A stretch of DNA of 7,853 nucleotides from Leptospira ellisii (GTDB lineage: Bacteria > Spirochaetota > Leptospiria > Leptospirales > Leptospiraceae), in assembly GCF_002811955.1 (NCBI RefSeq), contig NZ_NPEF01000184.1, positions 1 through 7,853 on the forward strand. Direction: 5' to 3'. Below, piece after piece: positions 1 through 6,468 of this stretch. A program made the translations under genes and the position numbers. Below the pieces are notes generated by a model, which saw nothing but the letters and a program-made list of their open reading frames with translations, was not told the DNA's origin and searched no databases. Position 1 is the first letter of the stretch, and every line of letters starts with the position of its first letter.

Positions 1-987
1 AGAACGGAAAAAAGGGAACGGGAAATTTCGGATTCGAAACGGCGTTACTTCGAGGCTTCCTTGGGAATCGGAGGCGGAGAGAATCAAACGGAACTCAGAC
101 CGTTCTACCAAACGATCCAATACGGGGCGTTATTTCTCGGCGGTTCGCAAAGTCAGTCGGAAATCCTTCTGACTCCGTATCGAACCGAAAACACGAGTTC
201 CACCGCGCGTCTCTACTACGCTTGGAACCGTTTTTCGTTCGAATTACGGGGAACCGAAGCGAAGGGAAATCTGGACGTCCTAGGATTTCAACGTTTGAAC
301 TTCAACAACGGCGGAGGAGGTTCACAGGAGACTTCGAACAATTTGATTCTCGGAAACGGAAACACCAAATTCCAAAAAGTATCCTCCCGTATGGGTTTTA
401 CTCCGTATCCTCATCCCGCAGTGGATCTTCAGATTCTCGGCGGGGTGGAAAGGATTTGGACCAAAACCACGGAGGAAGTCTACAGCCTCGGAGAAATCAC
501 TCCTCTCGGAAATAATCCGAACCGCTTTAGCTTTCGCGAATATTCTAATCCTCTAAAGGGTTACAGCTACGGTCTCGCGTTCGAATTCAAATTTCTGAAG
601 CTCTTCTCGTTTCAAGGACAAATTCTCCATTTGGAAATGAAAGGCCCTTCCTCCCTTCGCAATCAGGAGTTTCGTTACGAATTCAATAGAAACTTCTCCC
701 AAACGGGTCTGGATTATCAATGGACCGCGAGCGGCAGGGAAGTGAATCTGAAGTTCTCCTATAAGATTTCCGGGAATTGGAGCCTATTTATGGAGGCGAG
801 CAATCTGATCCTCAAAAACAAGCTTCAATCCGGTTATATCTCGGACGGCGACGGAGGAGGAAATTCCGATCTGAGCCAGGAAATACCGAAACTCATCGGA
901 CCTCGCATCCTGATTCCGGTTCTTTACGAATCGAAAACCTCGCTCAGCTATCTCCAAATCGGAGTCAATTACCGTTTCGATTTCTGA
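1..987 (+). CDS. Outer-membrane β-barrel protein, C-terminal part (5' end outside window)
   Basis: The frame is open from base 1, so the gene starts left of the window; 328 residues are visible. After a short charged stretch (residues 1-15) the chain alternates polar and hydrophobic/aromatic residues in segments of about 8-12, separated by Gly/Asn/Ser-rich turns, as in transmembrane β-strands. Two loops are glycine-rich (about residues 102-108 and 283-289). The last strand, YLQIGVNYRFDF, has aromatic or aliphatic residues at every second position and ends in Phe, the usual BAM-recognised C-terminal signal of outer-membrane proteins. No cysteines or catalytic motifs are seen. The segment around residues 256-270 (ISGNWSLFMEASNLI) resembles the end of TonB-dependent receptors, but no plug domain or TonB box is visible, so a porin-like or spirochaete-specific barrel is equally possible. 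Its 3' end overlaps the convergent gene by 19 bp. Confidence 0.7.
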   Translation, partial: RTEKREREISDSKRRYFEASLGIGGGENQTELRPFYQTIQYGALFLGGSQSQSEILLTPYRTENTSSTARLYYAWNRFSFELRGTEAKGNLDVLGFQRLNFNNGGGGSQETSNNLILGNGNTKFQKVSSRMGFTPYPHPAVDLQILGGVERIWTKTTEEVYSLGEITPLGNNPNRFSFREYSNPLKGYSYGLAFEFKFLKLFSFQGQILHLEMKGPSSLRNQEFRYEFNRNFSQTGLDYQWTASGREVNLKFSYKISGNWSLFMEASNLILKNKLQSGYISDGDGGGNSDLSQEIPKLIGPRILIPVLYESKTSLSYLQIGVNYRFDF

Positions 988-1307
988 TTTTTTTTCGGCG
1001 GAATTGTATCTTTCCAATTCCACCACTTTAACTTTTCGGAATCCGGCTTTTTTACGTTCAGCGCATAATGCACGCACCGAAACACATAAAGCATACAACG
1101 ATCCACGTGTACACCGTGATAATCGCAGATCCGAAGATATAACTTTTCTGGATCCGCGGTTTTGATCTCGTCCAGGCTGCGGAAACCTAAATTCCAATAG
1201 TCCATCGCGATCGACTTGCCGACCCCGGGAAGCGAACGAAACTCCTTTAAAATATCGGATTGTTCCATATACCCGGAAACTAATTTAGAATATTCTTTTT
1301 TACTCAT
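969..1307 (-). CDS. Helix-hairpin-helix protein, Cdd1 (pathogenicity locus) type
   Basis: A 112-residue cytoplasmic protein. Residues 24-41 (RSLPGVGKSIAMDYWNLG) form a helix-hairpin-helix with the LPGVG turn used for non-specific DNA contacts. Residues 52-84 carry the pattern that I associate with the Cdd1 family: DPEKLY, an invariant-looking Cys61, G-x-x-x-D-x-C and LYVFRC followed by HYAL. The tail LKWWNWKD (93-100) also fits. Family length is typically about 90-110 residues, so this appears complete. The family's molecular role is not established; DNA binding is inferred from the HhH. The ATG at 1307 has no good Shine-Dalgarno, and an internal ATG (residue 14) has none either; the longer form is kept. 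It is monocistronic, converges on the β-barrel gene and shares 19 bp with it. Confidence 0.82.
   Translation of the reverse strand: MSKKEYSKLVSGYMEQSDILKEFRSLPGVGKSIAMDYWNLGFRSLDEIKTADPEKLYLRICDYHGVHVDRCMLYVFRCVHYALNVKKPDSEKLKWWNWKDTIPPKKNQKSKR
997..1024 (+). terminator. Hairpin just after the β-barrel gene, possible terminator
   Basis: GGAATTG (1000-1006) pairs with CAATTCC (1015-1021) around an 8-nt loop, and the stem extends by two G-C pairs beyond one C/A mismatch. It begins 9 bp after the β-barrel stop codon, following a run of eight Ts. The downstream sequence is only moderately T-rich (CTTTAACTTTT), so it is a weak intrinsic terminator for the rightward gene. The same bases encode the WNWKD...IPP tail of the convergent Cdd1-type gene, so the structure may be partly a by-product of coding. 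Confidence 0.35.
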
Positions 1308-1466
1308 ATTTTGATTCGAAAACGGGGAAAGGATCGATTCTCCGATGCGAGGAAGAAGCGAACGAACCTGCGAAAGAGCTCATAGTTGGGTAGGCGGAAA
1401 AAGAGGCAGCGCATAACGACCCGAAAACGTATAGTTTCCGAGTCGTCGGAACGACGTGAAAACGGA

Positions 1467-1940
1467 TCAGAGTTTGAGTTTCTTTTTGATCAAATCCAGG
1501 AAATCGGAAACGTATTCGTCCCCTCTTCTGTTCTTATCCGCAAATTCGAACGCCTCTTTCGTCGAATCTTCCAATTTCTCGTTTTTCGTGGTGATATTGA
1601 GAAGGGAAGCCAAGGAAGCGTAAACGATATCCCCGTTTTCGGAGGAAATGATCTTATTTTTCAGGGCGATGGTGGAATCTCCCGATTCCGCGATCCTTCC
1701 CAAAGCGACTGCGGCTGCGGTCGCGATTTTCGGTTCGTTGTTCCGATTCAGAAGATTGATCAATTCGGGAATGGCCGACTTTTCCTTTCCTTTTCCGAGG
1801 GCGACCGCGGATTCGTATTTTTCCGAATCGGATCCTGAAGAAAGGGTTTTGATATGTTCCTCGGTGGATTTTTCCGCAAAAAGAGTTCCCGTAGTCACAC
1901 AAACGGAAAGCGCAATTATAAGAAGAGAACGAAATTTCAT
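1467..1940 (-). CDS. Secreted HEAT-repeat protein
   Basis: A 157-residue protein. The ATG at 1940 is chosen because AAAGGAG lies 6 nt upstream and because a signal peptide follows directly: basic MKFR, a hydrophobic core (LLIIALSVCVTTG) and a signal peptidase I site TLFA|EK after residue 22. An in-frame extension upstream to 2126 lacks both features. The mature part is α-helical with two to three HEAT-like units: about 39-66 (SEKYESAVALGKGKEKSAIPEL), 70-98 (KIATAAAVALGRIA) and 104-118 (DIVYASLASLLNIT), with the A-x-x-ALG core of that family. HEAT repeats bind protein partners; none can be named here. The periplasm is the likely location. The C-terminus is very basic (IKKKLKL). It is transcribed divergently from the M48 peptidase. 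A TTGACG box on the minus strand (1986-1991) could be its -35, but the matching -10 is poor. Confidence 0.8.
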   Translation of the reverse strand: MKFRSLLIIALSVCVTTGTLFAEKSTEEHIKTLSSGSDSEKYESAVALGKGKEKSAIPELINLLNRNNEPKIATAAAVALGRIAESGDSTIALKNKIISSENGDIVYASLASLLNITTKNEKLEDSTKEAFEFADKNRRGDEYVSDFLDLIKKKLKL

Positions 1941-2057
1941 GAACGGCTCCTTTATCTTCGGAAGAATCGCGCGTCGAAACGGAATCGTCAATCCAAATAT
2001 TCCCGCGAATCCGGCATACGTTTCCCGGCTCTTCCCGATTTTTTCCGAACGTTTTGT

Positions 2058-2071
2058 CCGGATCGGTCCGG
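2058..2071. repeat. Inverted repeat in the divergent intergenic region
   Basis: CCGGA and TCCGG are perfect inverted arms around a TCGG spacer, roughly midway in the 191-bp gap between the divergent HEAT-repeat and M48 genes. It could be an operator acting on both genes or a short hairpin. No paired promoter elements of good quality are seen next to it, so its role is uncertain. Confidence 0.3.
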
Positions 2072-2131
2072 TTTCCGGCTTTACTCTAATACGGAAATCG
2101 AAAGAATCCCGAAAGACAAAGGACATCGACT

Positions 2132-4453
2132 ATGGATCATATATACCCCGCAAGTCCCATGAACGTTCCCCCGGATCTCGGAGCGCCCAATCCCGCGCAC
2201 AAACGGAATCTTTGGCTGACGGTTCTGGGGTTGATACTTTTTATACTCGTATATCTCGCGTTAAGCGGTTGGTTCGCCTGGGCGTCCTATTCCCTGATCC
2301 GCTTCGGATTTTCCGATCGCGGGACCGAATTATATTCCCTGATCGCCGGGGTCGGTTCCGGTCTCGTGGCATTGTTCATGATCAAAGCCCTCTTCTTCGT
2401 CAAGAAGGGAAATATGGGGGACGAATTCGAAATCACGCCGGAAAGCCAGCCTCAGCTCTTTCATTTTCTTTATAAACTCGCGGAGGAAACGGGGGCACCC
2501 AAACCGCACCGCGTCTTTTTGTCGGCTCAGGTGAACGCCTGCGTATTCTACGATCTTTCCGTTCTCAACTTCTTCTTTCCTTCCAAAAAGAATCTCGAGA
2601 TCGGCCTCGCGTTGGTGAACGTTCTGAGCATAAGCGAACTCAAGGCGGTGCTCGCGCACGAATTCGGACATTTCGCACAACGTAGTATGGCGGTCGGAAA
2701 TTGGGTCTACATCGCGCAGCAGGTCGCCGCTCATCTGATAGGAAAACGCGACGCGCTCGATAAGTTCCTCGCCTCCCTTTCCCGTTTCGATATCCGCGTC
2801 GCATGGATCGGATGGGTGTTGCGTCTCGTCATCTGGTCCTTACGCTCCGCGTTGGAATCCTTTTTCAACCTGATCGTGTTGGCGCAGCGCGCGCTTTCCC
2901 GCGAGATGGAATTCCAGGCGGACTTGGTCGCGGTCTCCGTCACCGGCAGCGACGCGTTGATTCATGCATTACATAAATTGCAAGCGGCGGACGAAGCCTG
3001 GGAAACCACGCAGGGATTTTTATTCGATCATATCCGTACGGGAAAGGTCGCGAAGGATATCTTTCCCATCCACTCCAAGGTCATAGATCAATCCCGCAGA
3101 ATTTGGAACAACCCCCGTTACGGACACGCTCCCGAACTTCCGACCGAAAATCCCGAGAATCATCGCGTCTTCAACTCCGAAATCGCGCAACCTCCCCGTA
3201 TGTGGGCGACACATCCGTACAATCATGAACGCGAAGCCAACGCGAAAAAAAGATACGTACCCGGAACCTTGGACGATCGAAGCAGCTGGCTCGTTTTCGA
3301 CGACGCGGAATCGCTGCGCGAAAAATTCACGGATCGGATCCTCTCCAAGTTCCAAACCGAATTCGAACACGATCCGGAGATCCTCGTTTCGGTGGAAAAA
3401 TTCTACGCGAAGGAATACCTGAACAGCCGCTACAAAGGCTCCTATCTGGGTCGATCGTTCACACGTTATGCGTCATCACCGGAAGAGTTCTACGAAACCG
3501 GAATCGATTCGGTTCCGGAAACGCTGAAAACAGTCTATCCGCAGAGTTTATCCGAACGTCTGGAAAAACTGCGCTTTCTGGAAAAGGAAAAAAATTTATT
3601 GAGCGCGCTGAGGGACGGATTCTATTCTCCCCCGGACGGCATCATACGATTTCGCGGAACCGAATTGAAGAAAAAGGAGCTTCCCGCAGTCATCGAAGAC
3701 CTGGAAAAGGAATGTAAAACGGAGCGTAAATCGTTATTCGAACACGACCGGCTCTGCAGAACGGCGCACCTCCGCGCCGCGGAACAAATCGGTTCGGGTT
3801 GGCCGGAATATCTGCGAGGACTTTTGGAGATTCTGCACTACGCGGATCATACGCAGGCGGATCTCGAAGACAGCCGGGGTTTATTGAACAACGTATATAC
3901 GATAGTCACGGCGGATCGTCACGTAAGCGGACGGGAACTAAAACGACTCGTCTCGGCGGGAAATCAGGTTTACGACGCGCTCGCCGTCATCCACAAACAT
4001 AAGAAAAGTGTAATATTAGATTCGGAGCTGCTCTCGCGTCTCGAATTGCAGGAATGGTCCGCGGCGTTCAGCGAGTTCGGATTCACCAAAGCCACGGAGG
4101 ACAACATGCAGCAATGGTTGGAAGTGGTGGATTCCTGGATCGACGAAGCGATCGGAGCCTTCTACGCTTTGCAGAGGGAAAGTCTGGAGCTGTTGTTGGC
4201 GGCAGAAGCGAAGGTCGGGGAAAAAATCCGCGATCCAAAATTCGCGATAGGAACCGCCCCTTCCCCTTCTAAGGCGGCGCCCGAATATCCCAGACTCGTT
4301 CCCGGAAAGGAACGTAAACTTCAGACCAAATTGGATTTTTGGGATCGATTCCAAACCGCAGACGGATTGTTACCGGGTATTTTACGATTTACCGCGGCAG
4401 CGGGAATCATCGGCGGAGCCTTGTATCTGACGAGTTTCGCGGTTTTTCGATGA
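2132..4453 (+). CDS. Membrane-anchored M48-family zinc metallopeptidase
   Basis: A 773-residue integral membrane protease. AAAGGA lies 8 nt before the ATG at 2132, which sets the start; the ATG nine codons later has no such site. Two transmembrane helices (about 28-52 and 68-91) precede the catalytic domain, as in HtpX/Ste24p. The zinc site is complete: HEFGH at 176-180 (ligands H176 and H180, catalytic E177) and the third ligand E260 in REMEFQAD, the ExxAD motif. VNACVFY (134-140) fits the substrate-binding edge strand of M48. A hydrophobic stretch at about 222-252 may be a third membrane segment, and a C-terminal helix (about 750-771) a fourth. By HtpX-like topology the active site would face the cytoplasm. 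Residues from about 300 to 745 form a long, mostly helical region unlike HtpX (about 290 residues); it contains THPYNHEREANAKKRYVP (360-377), which I believe recurs in the large M48 subgroup. The substrate is unknown. It is probably co-transcribed with the following permease. Confidence 0.88.
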   Translation: MDHIYPASPMNVPPDLGAPNPAHKRNLWLTVLGLILFILVYLALSGWFAWASYSLIRFGFSDRGTELYSLIAGVGSGLVALFMIKALFFVKKGNMGDEFEITPESQPQLFHFLYKLAEETGAPKPHRVFLSAQVNACVFYDLSVLNFFFPSKKNLEIGLALVNVLSISELKAVLAHEFGHFAQRSMAVGNWVYIAQQVAAHLIGKRDALDKFLASLSRFDIRVAWIGWVLRLVIWSLRSALESFFNLIVLAQRALSREMEFQADLVAVSVTGSDALIHALHKLQAADEAWETTQGFLFDHIRTGKVAKDIFPIHSKVIDQSRRIWNNPRYGHAPELPTENPENHRVFNSEIAQPPRMWATHPYNHEREANAKKRYVPGTLDDRSSWLVFDDAESLREKFTDRILSKFQTEFEHDPEILVSVEKFYAKEYLNSRYKGSYLGRSFTRYASSPEEFYETGIDSVPETLKTVYPQSLSERLEKLRFLEKEKNLLSALRDGFYSPPDGIIRFRGTELKKKELPAVIEDLEKECKTERKSLFEHDRLCRTAHLRAAEQIGSGWPEYLRGLLEILHYADHTQADLEDSRGLLNNVYTIVTADRHVSGRELKRLVSAGNQVYDALAVIHKHKKSVILDSELLSRLELQEWSAAFSEFGFTKATEDNMQQWLEVVDSWIDEAIGAFYALQRESLELLLAAEAKVGEKIRDPKFAIGTAPSPSKAAPEYPRLVPGKERKLQTKLDFWDRFQTADGLLPGILRFTAAAGIIGGALYLTSFAVFR

Positions 4454-4454
4454 T

Positions 4455-4495
4455 TTCGTCGACGACGAAGGGGTTGCCATTTGCGGAAACCCTTT
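4455..4495 (+). promoter_or_regulatory. Two overlapping, mutually exclusive hairpins between the M48 and permease genes
   Basis: TTCGTCG (4455-4461) and CGACGAA (4463-4469) form a perfect palindrome around A4462; as RNA this gives a 6-bp stem with a 3-nt loop. Overlapping its right arm, AAGGGGTT (4468-4475) pairs with AACCCTTT (4488-4495) through eight pairs including one G-T. Both stems use bases 4468-4469, so only one can form fully. They lie between the M48 stop and the permease ATG. Alternative pairing of this kind is typical of regulated leaders, but function here is inferred from base pairing alone. Confidence 0.35.
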
Positions 4496-4499
4496 CAAA

Positions 4500-5684
4500 A
4501 TGGTCCTCGGATTCCGAAAATACATGTCCGCAATTTCTTTCCACCCCCGTGAAATCAGCTCCTTCCTGTTAAAATGGAAGGAGGAATTTTTTCCGCCGAA
4601 GATCCTCGATCGGTATCTTTTCGGGGAATTTTTCAAAATCTTCATCGGAACGGTGATTCTTCTCACCGGAATCATGTTGCTTTCCCTCGTAAACGACAAC
4701 ATGAGAAATTTCACGGCGACCAAAGCCCCTCGTTTTCACATCGCGTTATTCCTTTTGTACAGCCTTCCGAAGATCATCTCGACGACGGTCGTATCGATGT
4801 CTTTGATGTTCTCCATCTGTTTTACCGTGGGGCAATTTTCGGTGAACAAGGAACTCGTATCCATGATGGCCGCGGGAGTTTCCTTTTTCAGGATCGTAAC
4901 TCCTCTTATCGCGTTCGGAATTCTGATGTGGATCGTCATGTTGATCGGAACCGAATTGATCGTACGCCCCGTCAATAAATTGGCCAAGATAGAACACGAT
5001 ACCTTGACCGAAGGGATGGGCACTCTTGCCAACAGCGTATATCAATTCCACGTAAAAGGAAAGGAAGGGTTCTATTACTTATACTTCTACGACCCGGATA
5101 AGGACGAGATCAACGGAGGATTCAATTACATCCGTATACGGCCGGACGGATCTCCCGAAACCGTCATATCCTCCTTAAAGGCGAAGTACAACTACGACAC
5201 CAAACTATGGAAGATGAAAAAGGTGGAGGAATGGCACTTCGACAACGACTTAAAACTCGTGTCGCAGGAAACCTTTTTGGAAAAGGAATACGAACTTCCG
5301 GAAGATCCGAAATACTTCAAAGTACCCGCGGGATCCGTGGAGGAAATGAATCTCTTTCAACTCGAAGAGGAACAAAAACGGAGAATCCAAAAAGGCCTCG
5401 CCTACGGAGACGTTCTCACGGAAAAACACGCGGTGTTCGCCACTCCGATGATGACGATCATCGTGACCTTGATCGGAACGATCGCGGGATATTTCACCAA
5501 AAAGACGGCCGGCGTCGCCTCTTTGGGAATCACGATCGGAGTGGTTTTGGTTTATTACATCTTCAATTCGGCGGGCAAATCGCTGGGAGAAAACGCCGTA
5601 ATTCCGGCTTTCGCGGGAGTTTGGATCACCCCCGGATTGTTTCTGGGATTGTGTTTTTGGATGTTTCGTCGCATGAATCTTTAG
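4500..5684 (+). CDS. LptF/LptG (YjgP/YjgQ) family LPS-export permease
   Basis: A 394-residue inner-membrane protein. LptF and LptG together form the transmembrane part of the LptB2FG ABC exporter that lifts LPS from the inner membrane onto the periplasmic bridge. The fold is visible: ILDRYLFGEFFKIF (35-48) matches the family's N-terminal signature, followed by helices at about 46-66, 80-110 and 131-152, a periplasmic β-rich domain (about 155-305), and helices at about 311-332, 338-358 and 369-390. Length matches the family (350-400). I cannot tell LptF from LptG. The ATG at 4500 has no Shine-Dalgarno and gives about 33 residues before the conserved start, longer than usual; the in-frame ATG at 4524 is also without one, and no NTG codon lies nearer the signature apart from CTG at 4566. 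It follows the M48 gene by 46 bp on the same strand, so an operon is likely. Confidence 0.88.
   Translation: MVLGFRKYMSAISFHPREISSFLLKWKEEFFPPKILDRYLFGEFFKIFIGTVILLTGIMLLSLVNDNMRNFTATKAPRFHIALFLLYSLPKIISTTVVSMSLMFSICFTVGQFSVNKELVSMMAAGVSFFRIVTPLIAFGILMWIVMLIGTELIVRPVNKLAKIEHDTLTEGMGTLANSVYQFHVKGKEGFYYLYFYDPDKDEINGGFNYIRIRPDGSPETVISSLKAKYNYDTKLWKMKKVEEWHFDNDLKLVSQETFLEKEYELPEDPKYFKVPAGSVEEMNLFQLEEEQKRRIQKGLAYGDVLTEKHAVFATPMMTIIVTLIGTIAGYFTKKTAGVASLGITIGVVLVYYIFNSAGKSLGENAVIPAFAGVWITPGLFLGLCFWMFRRMNL
4559..4592 (+). terminator. Terminator-like stem-loop inside the 5' part of the permease frame
   Basis: CTCCTTCC (4559-4566) and GGAAGGAG (4576-4583) form a perfect 8-bp stem with a 9-nt loop. It is followed by GAA and then six Ts (4587-4592), the layout of an intrinsic terminator. 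The right arm carries AAGGAGG (4578-4584), a strong Shine-Dalgarno-like sequence with no start codon at a usual distance. It sits within codons 20-31 of the permease as annotated. It could be an attenuator or pause site, or a chance feature of the codons for a Lys-Glu-Glu-Phe-Phe run. The pairing is certain; the function is not. Confidence 0.4.
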
Positions 5685-5705
5685 AATCTTAAGTCGTTTC
5701 GTAAA

Positions 5706-5728
5706 TTTTTTTCCAAATGCGAAAAAAA
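5706..5728 (+). terminator. Weak AT-rich hairpin after the permease gene
   Basis: TTTTTTTC (5706-5713) can pair with GAAAAAAA (5721-5728) around a 7-nt loop, 21 bp after the permease stop. The stem has one G-C pair only and would be unstable, and no T-tract follows the stem directly. It may assist termination, but no better candidate was found after this gene. Confidence 0.2.
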
Positions 5729-5766
5729 AATTCATTTATTTCCCGAATACCGTCCGATATCTAGTA

Positions 5767-5805
<39 letters not shown>

Positions 5806-5826
5806 AGTATTTCAGGAAAGAAGTCC

Positions 5827-5883
5827 CCTCTCCGTATAAACCGAAACGGGTTTTCTTTCCGGATCTCAAATTCTGAGAGGAGG
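5827..5883 (+). promoter_or_regulatory. Leader with strong Shine-Dalgarno and competing pairing partners
   Basis: AGGAGG (5878-5883) lies 7 nt before the ATG of the next gene. Directly upstream, TCTCA (5864-5868) and TGAGA (5874-5878) form a 5-bp hairpin that reaches the first base of that site. Further upstream, CCTCTC (5827-5832) is exactly complementary to GAGAGG (5875-5880) and could mask half of it. The two pairings exclude each other. Both are short, so control of translation is only a possibility. Confidence 0.3.
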
Positions 5884-5890
5884 AAAGAAC

Positions 5891-6415
5891 ATGGAAGTTC
5901 CACTCACAAATCTAATCAGCTCGGCGGAAAAGCTCATCCGCGATAAACGGTCTTCCGTTTCCGGAAAGTCCGTAACGAATGCGGAAGGACAAGGAAGTCT
6001 GGACAAAACCGAATTTTCTTCGGCGCTCACTTCGCGTTACCTGAAAATCCAGGAAACGCTCTCCGGACTTCAGGGAGAATTTTCCAAAGAACAGATGAAA
6101 CTCGGAATTCTGAACGAAGGTAACACTCCGAACAGCGAACTGATCAACATCCTGTTCGGTGAAACCCCTTTGTTTCGGGAATTGACCGAAGCTCCCGACA
6201 TGGACCAAGCGGTTCTCAAACAACAGATTCAAGAAAAGAAGAATCAGCTTACGGATTCGATCCGAAATCTGGAAGTGGAATCGGAAAATATTTTTTCGGT
6301 GGGAATGTTAAAAGGACGGGAGAATTTCTCCAAGTCTTTGGAAACGATCGTCGGCAAAGGCGTTCCGATGAAAGAATTCTCCGAAAAAACCATCGAACGA
6401 TTGATTAAAGAATAA
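5891..6415 (+). CDS. Helical protein of unknown function, 174 residues
   Basis: I do not recognise the family. AGGAGG 7 nt upstream of the ATG makes the start secure. There is no signal peptide, membrane segment or cysteine, so the protein is probably cytoplasmic. It is rich in Glu, Lys, Ser and Leu. Residues 5-19 can form an amphipathic helix, 22-38 are Gly/Ser-rich and probably disordered, and two helical stretches with coiled-coil character follow (about 43-75 and 104-135). A last helix covers about 158-173. The size and helical make-up recall small flagellar or type III export chaperones, but no signature supports such a call. The gene stands alone between a 206-bp leader and a strong terminator, so it is likely monocistronic. 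Confidence 0.75.
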   Translation: MEVPLTNLISSAEKLIRDKRSSVSGKSVTNAEGQGSLDKTEFSSALTSRYLKIQETLSGLQGEFSKEQMKLGILNEGNTPNSELINILFGETPLFRELTEAPDMDQAVLKQQIQEKKNQLTDSIRNLEVESENIFSVGMLKGRENFSKSLETIVGKGVPMKEFSEKTIERLIKE

Positions 6416-6420
6416 GAATC

Positions 6421-6455
6421 GGGGAATTTCGAATCGCGATTCCCCTTCCTTTTTT
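6421..6455 (+). terminator. Rho-independent terminator
   Basis: GGGGAAT (6421-6427) pairs perfectly with ATTCCCC (6439-6445), and TTCCTTTTTT follows (6446-6455). It starts 5 bp after the stop codon of the 174-residue gene. The loop region includes the 12-bp palindrome GAATCGCGATTC (6431-6442), giving an alternative fold that shares the right arm. This is the best terminator in the window. Confidence 0.8.
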
Positions 6456-6468
6456 CCCTTCCCTCCGG

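Noticed and set aside
1..987. Firm assignment of the first gene as a TonB-dependent receptor
   Set aside because: Only the end strands resemble that family; the plug domain and TonB box, if any, are outside the window, so the general β-barrel call is safer.
784..1197. Leftward open frame of 137 codons opposite the β-barrel and Cdd1-type genes
   Set aside because: It is in a different frame from the well-supported Cdd1-type gene on the same strand and has no homology or start signal.
1442..1455. Terminator of the HEAT-repeat gene from the GTCGT-cgga-ACGAC hairpin
   Set aside because: The stem has five pairs only and no T-tract follows it on the minus strand.
1941..2126. In-frame N-terminal extension of the HEAT-repeat gene by 62 residues
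   Set aside because: The ATG at 1940 has AAAGGAG at the right distance and begins a clean signal peptide; the extension has neither and would bury the signal peptide.
1648..2475. Long rightward open frame of 275 codons across the HEAT gene and the start of the M48 gene
   Set aside because: It is antisense to one well-supported gene and out of frame with another, has Arg/Ser-rich low-quality composition and no ribosome binding site.
5250..5735. Leftward open frame of 161 codons opposite the permease gene
   Set aside because: It lies almost wholly antisense to the conserved permease and its product shows no recognisable domain; it reflects the codon bias of the sense strand.
5734..5760. σ28 (flagellar) promoter ahead of the 174-residue gene, from TCCGATAT at 5753-5760
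   Set aside because: Six of eight -10-like bases match, but the expected TAAA element 11-15 bp upstream is absent (ATTTATTT instead).
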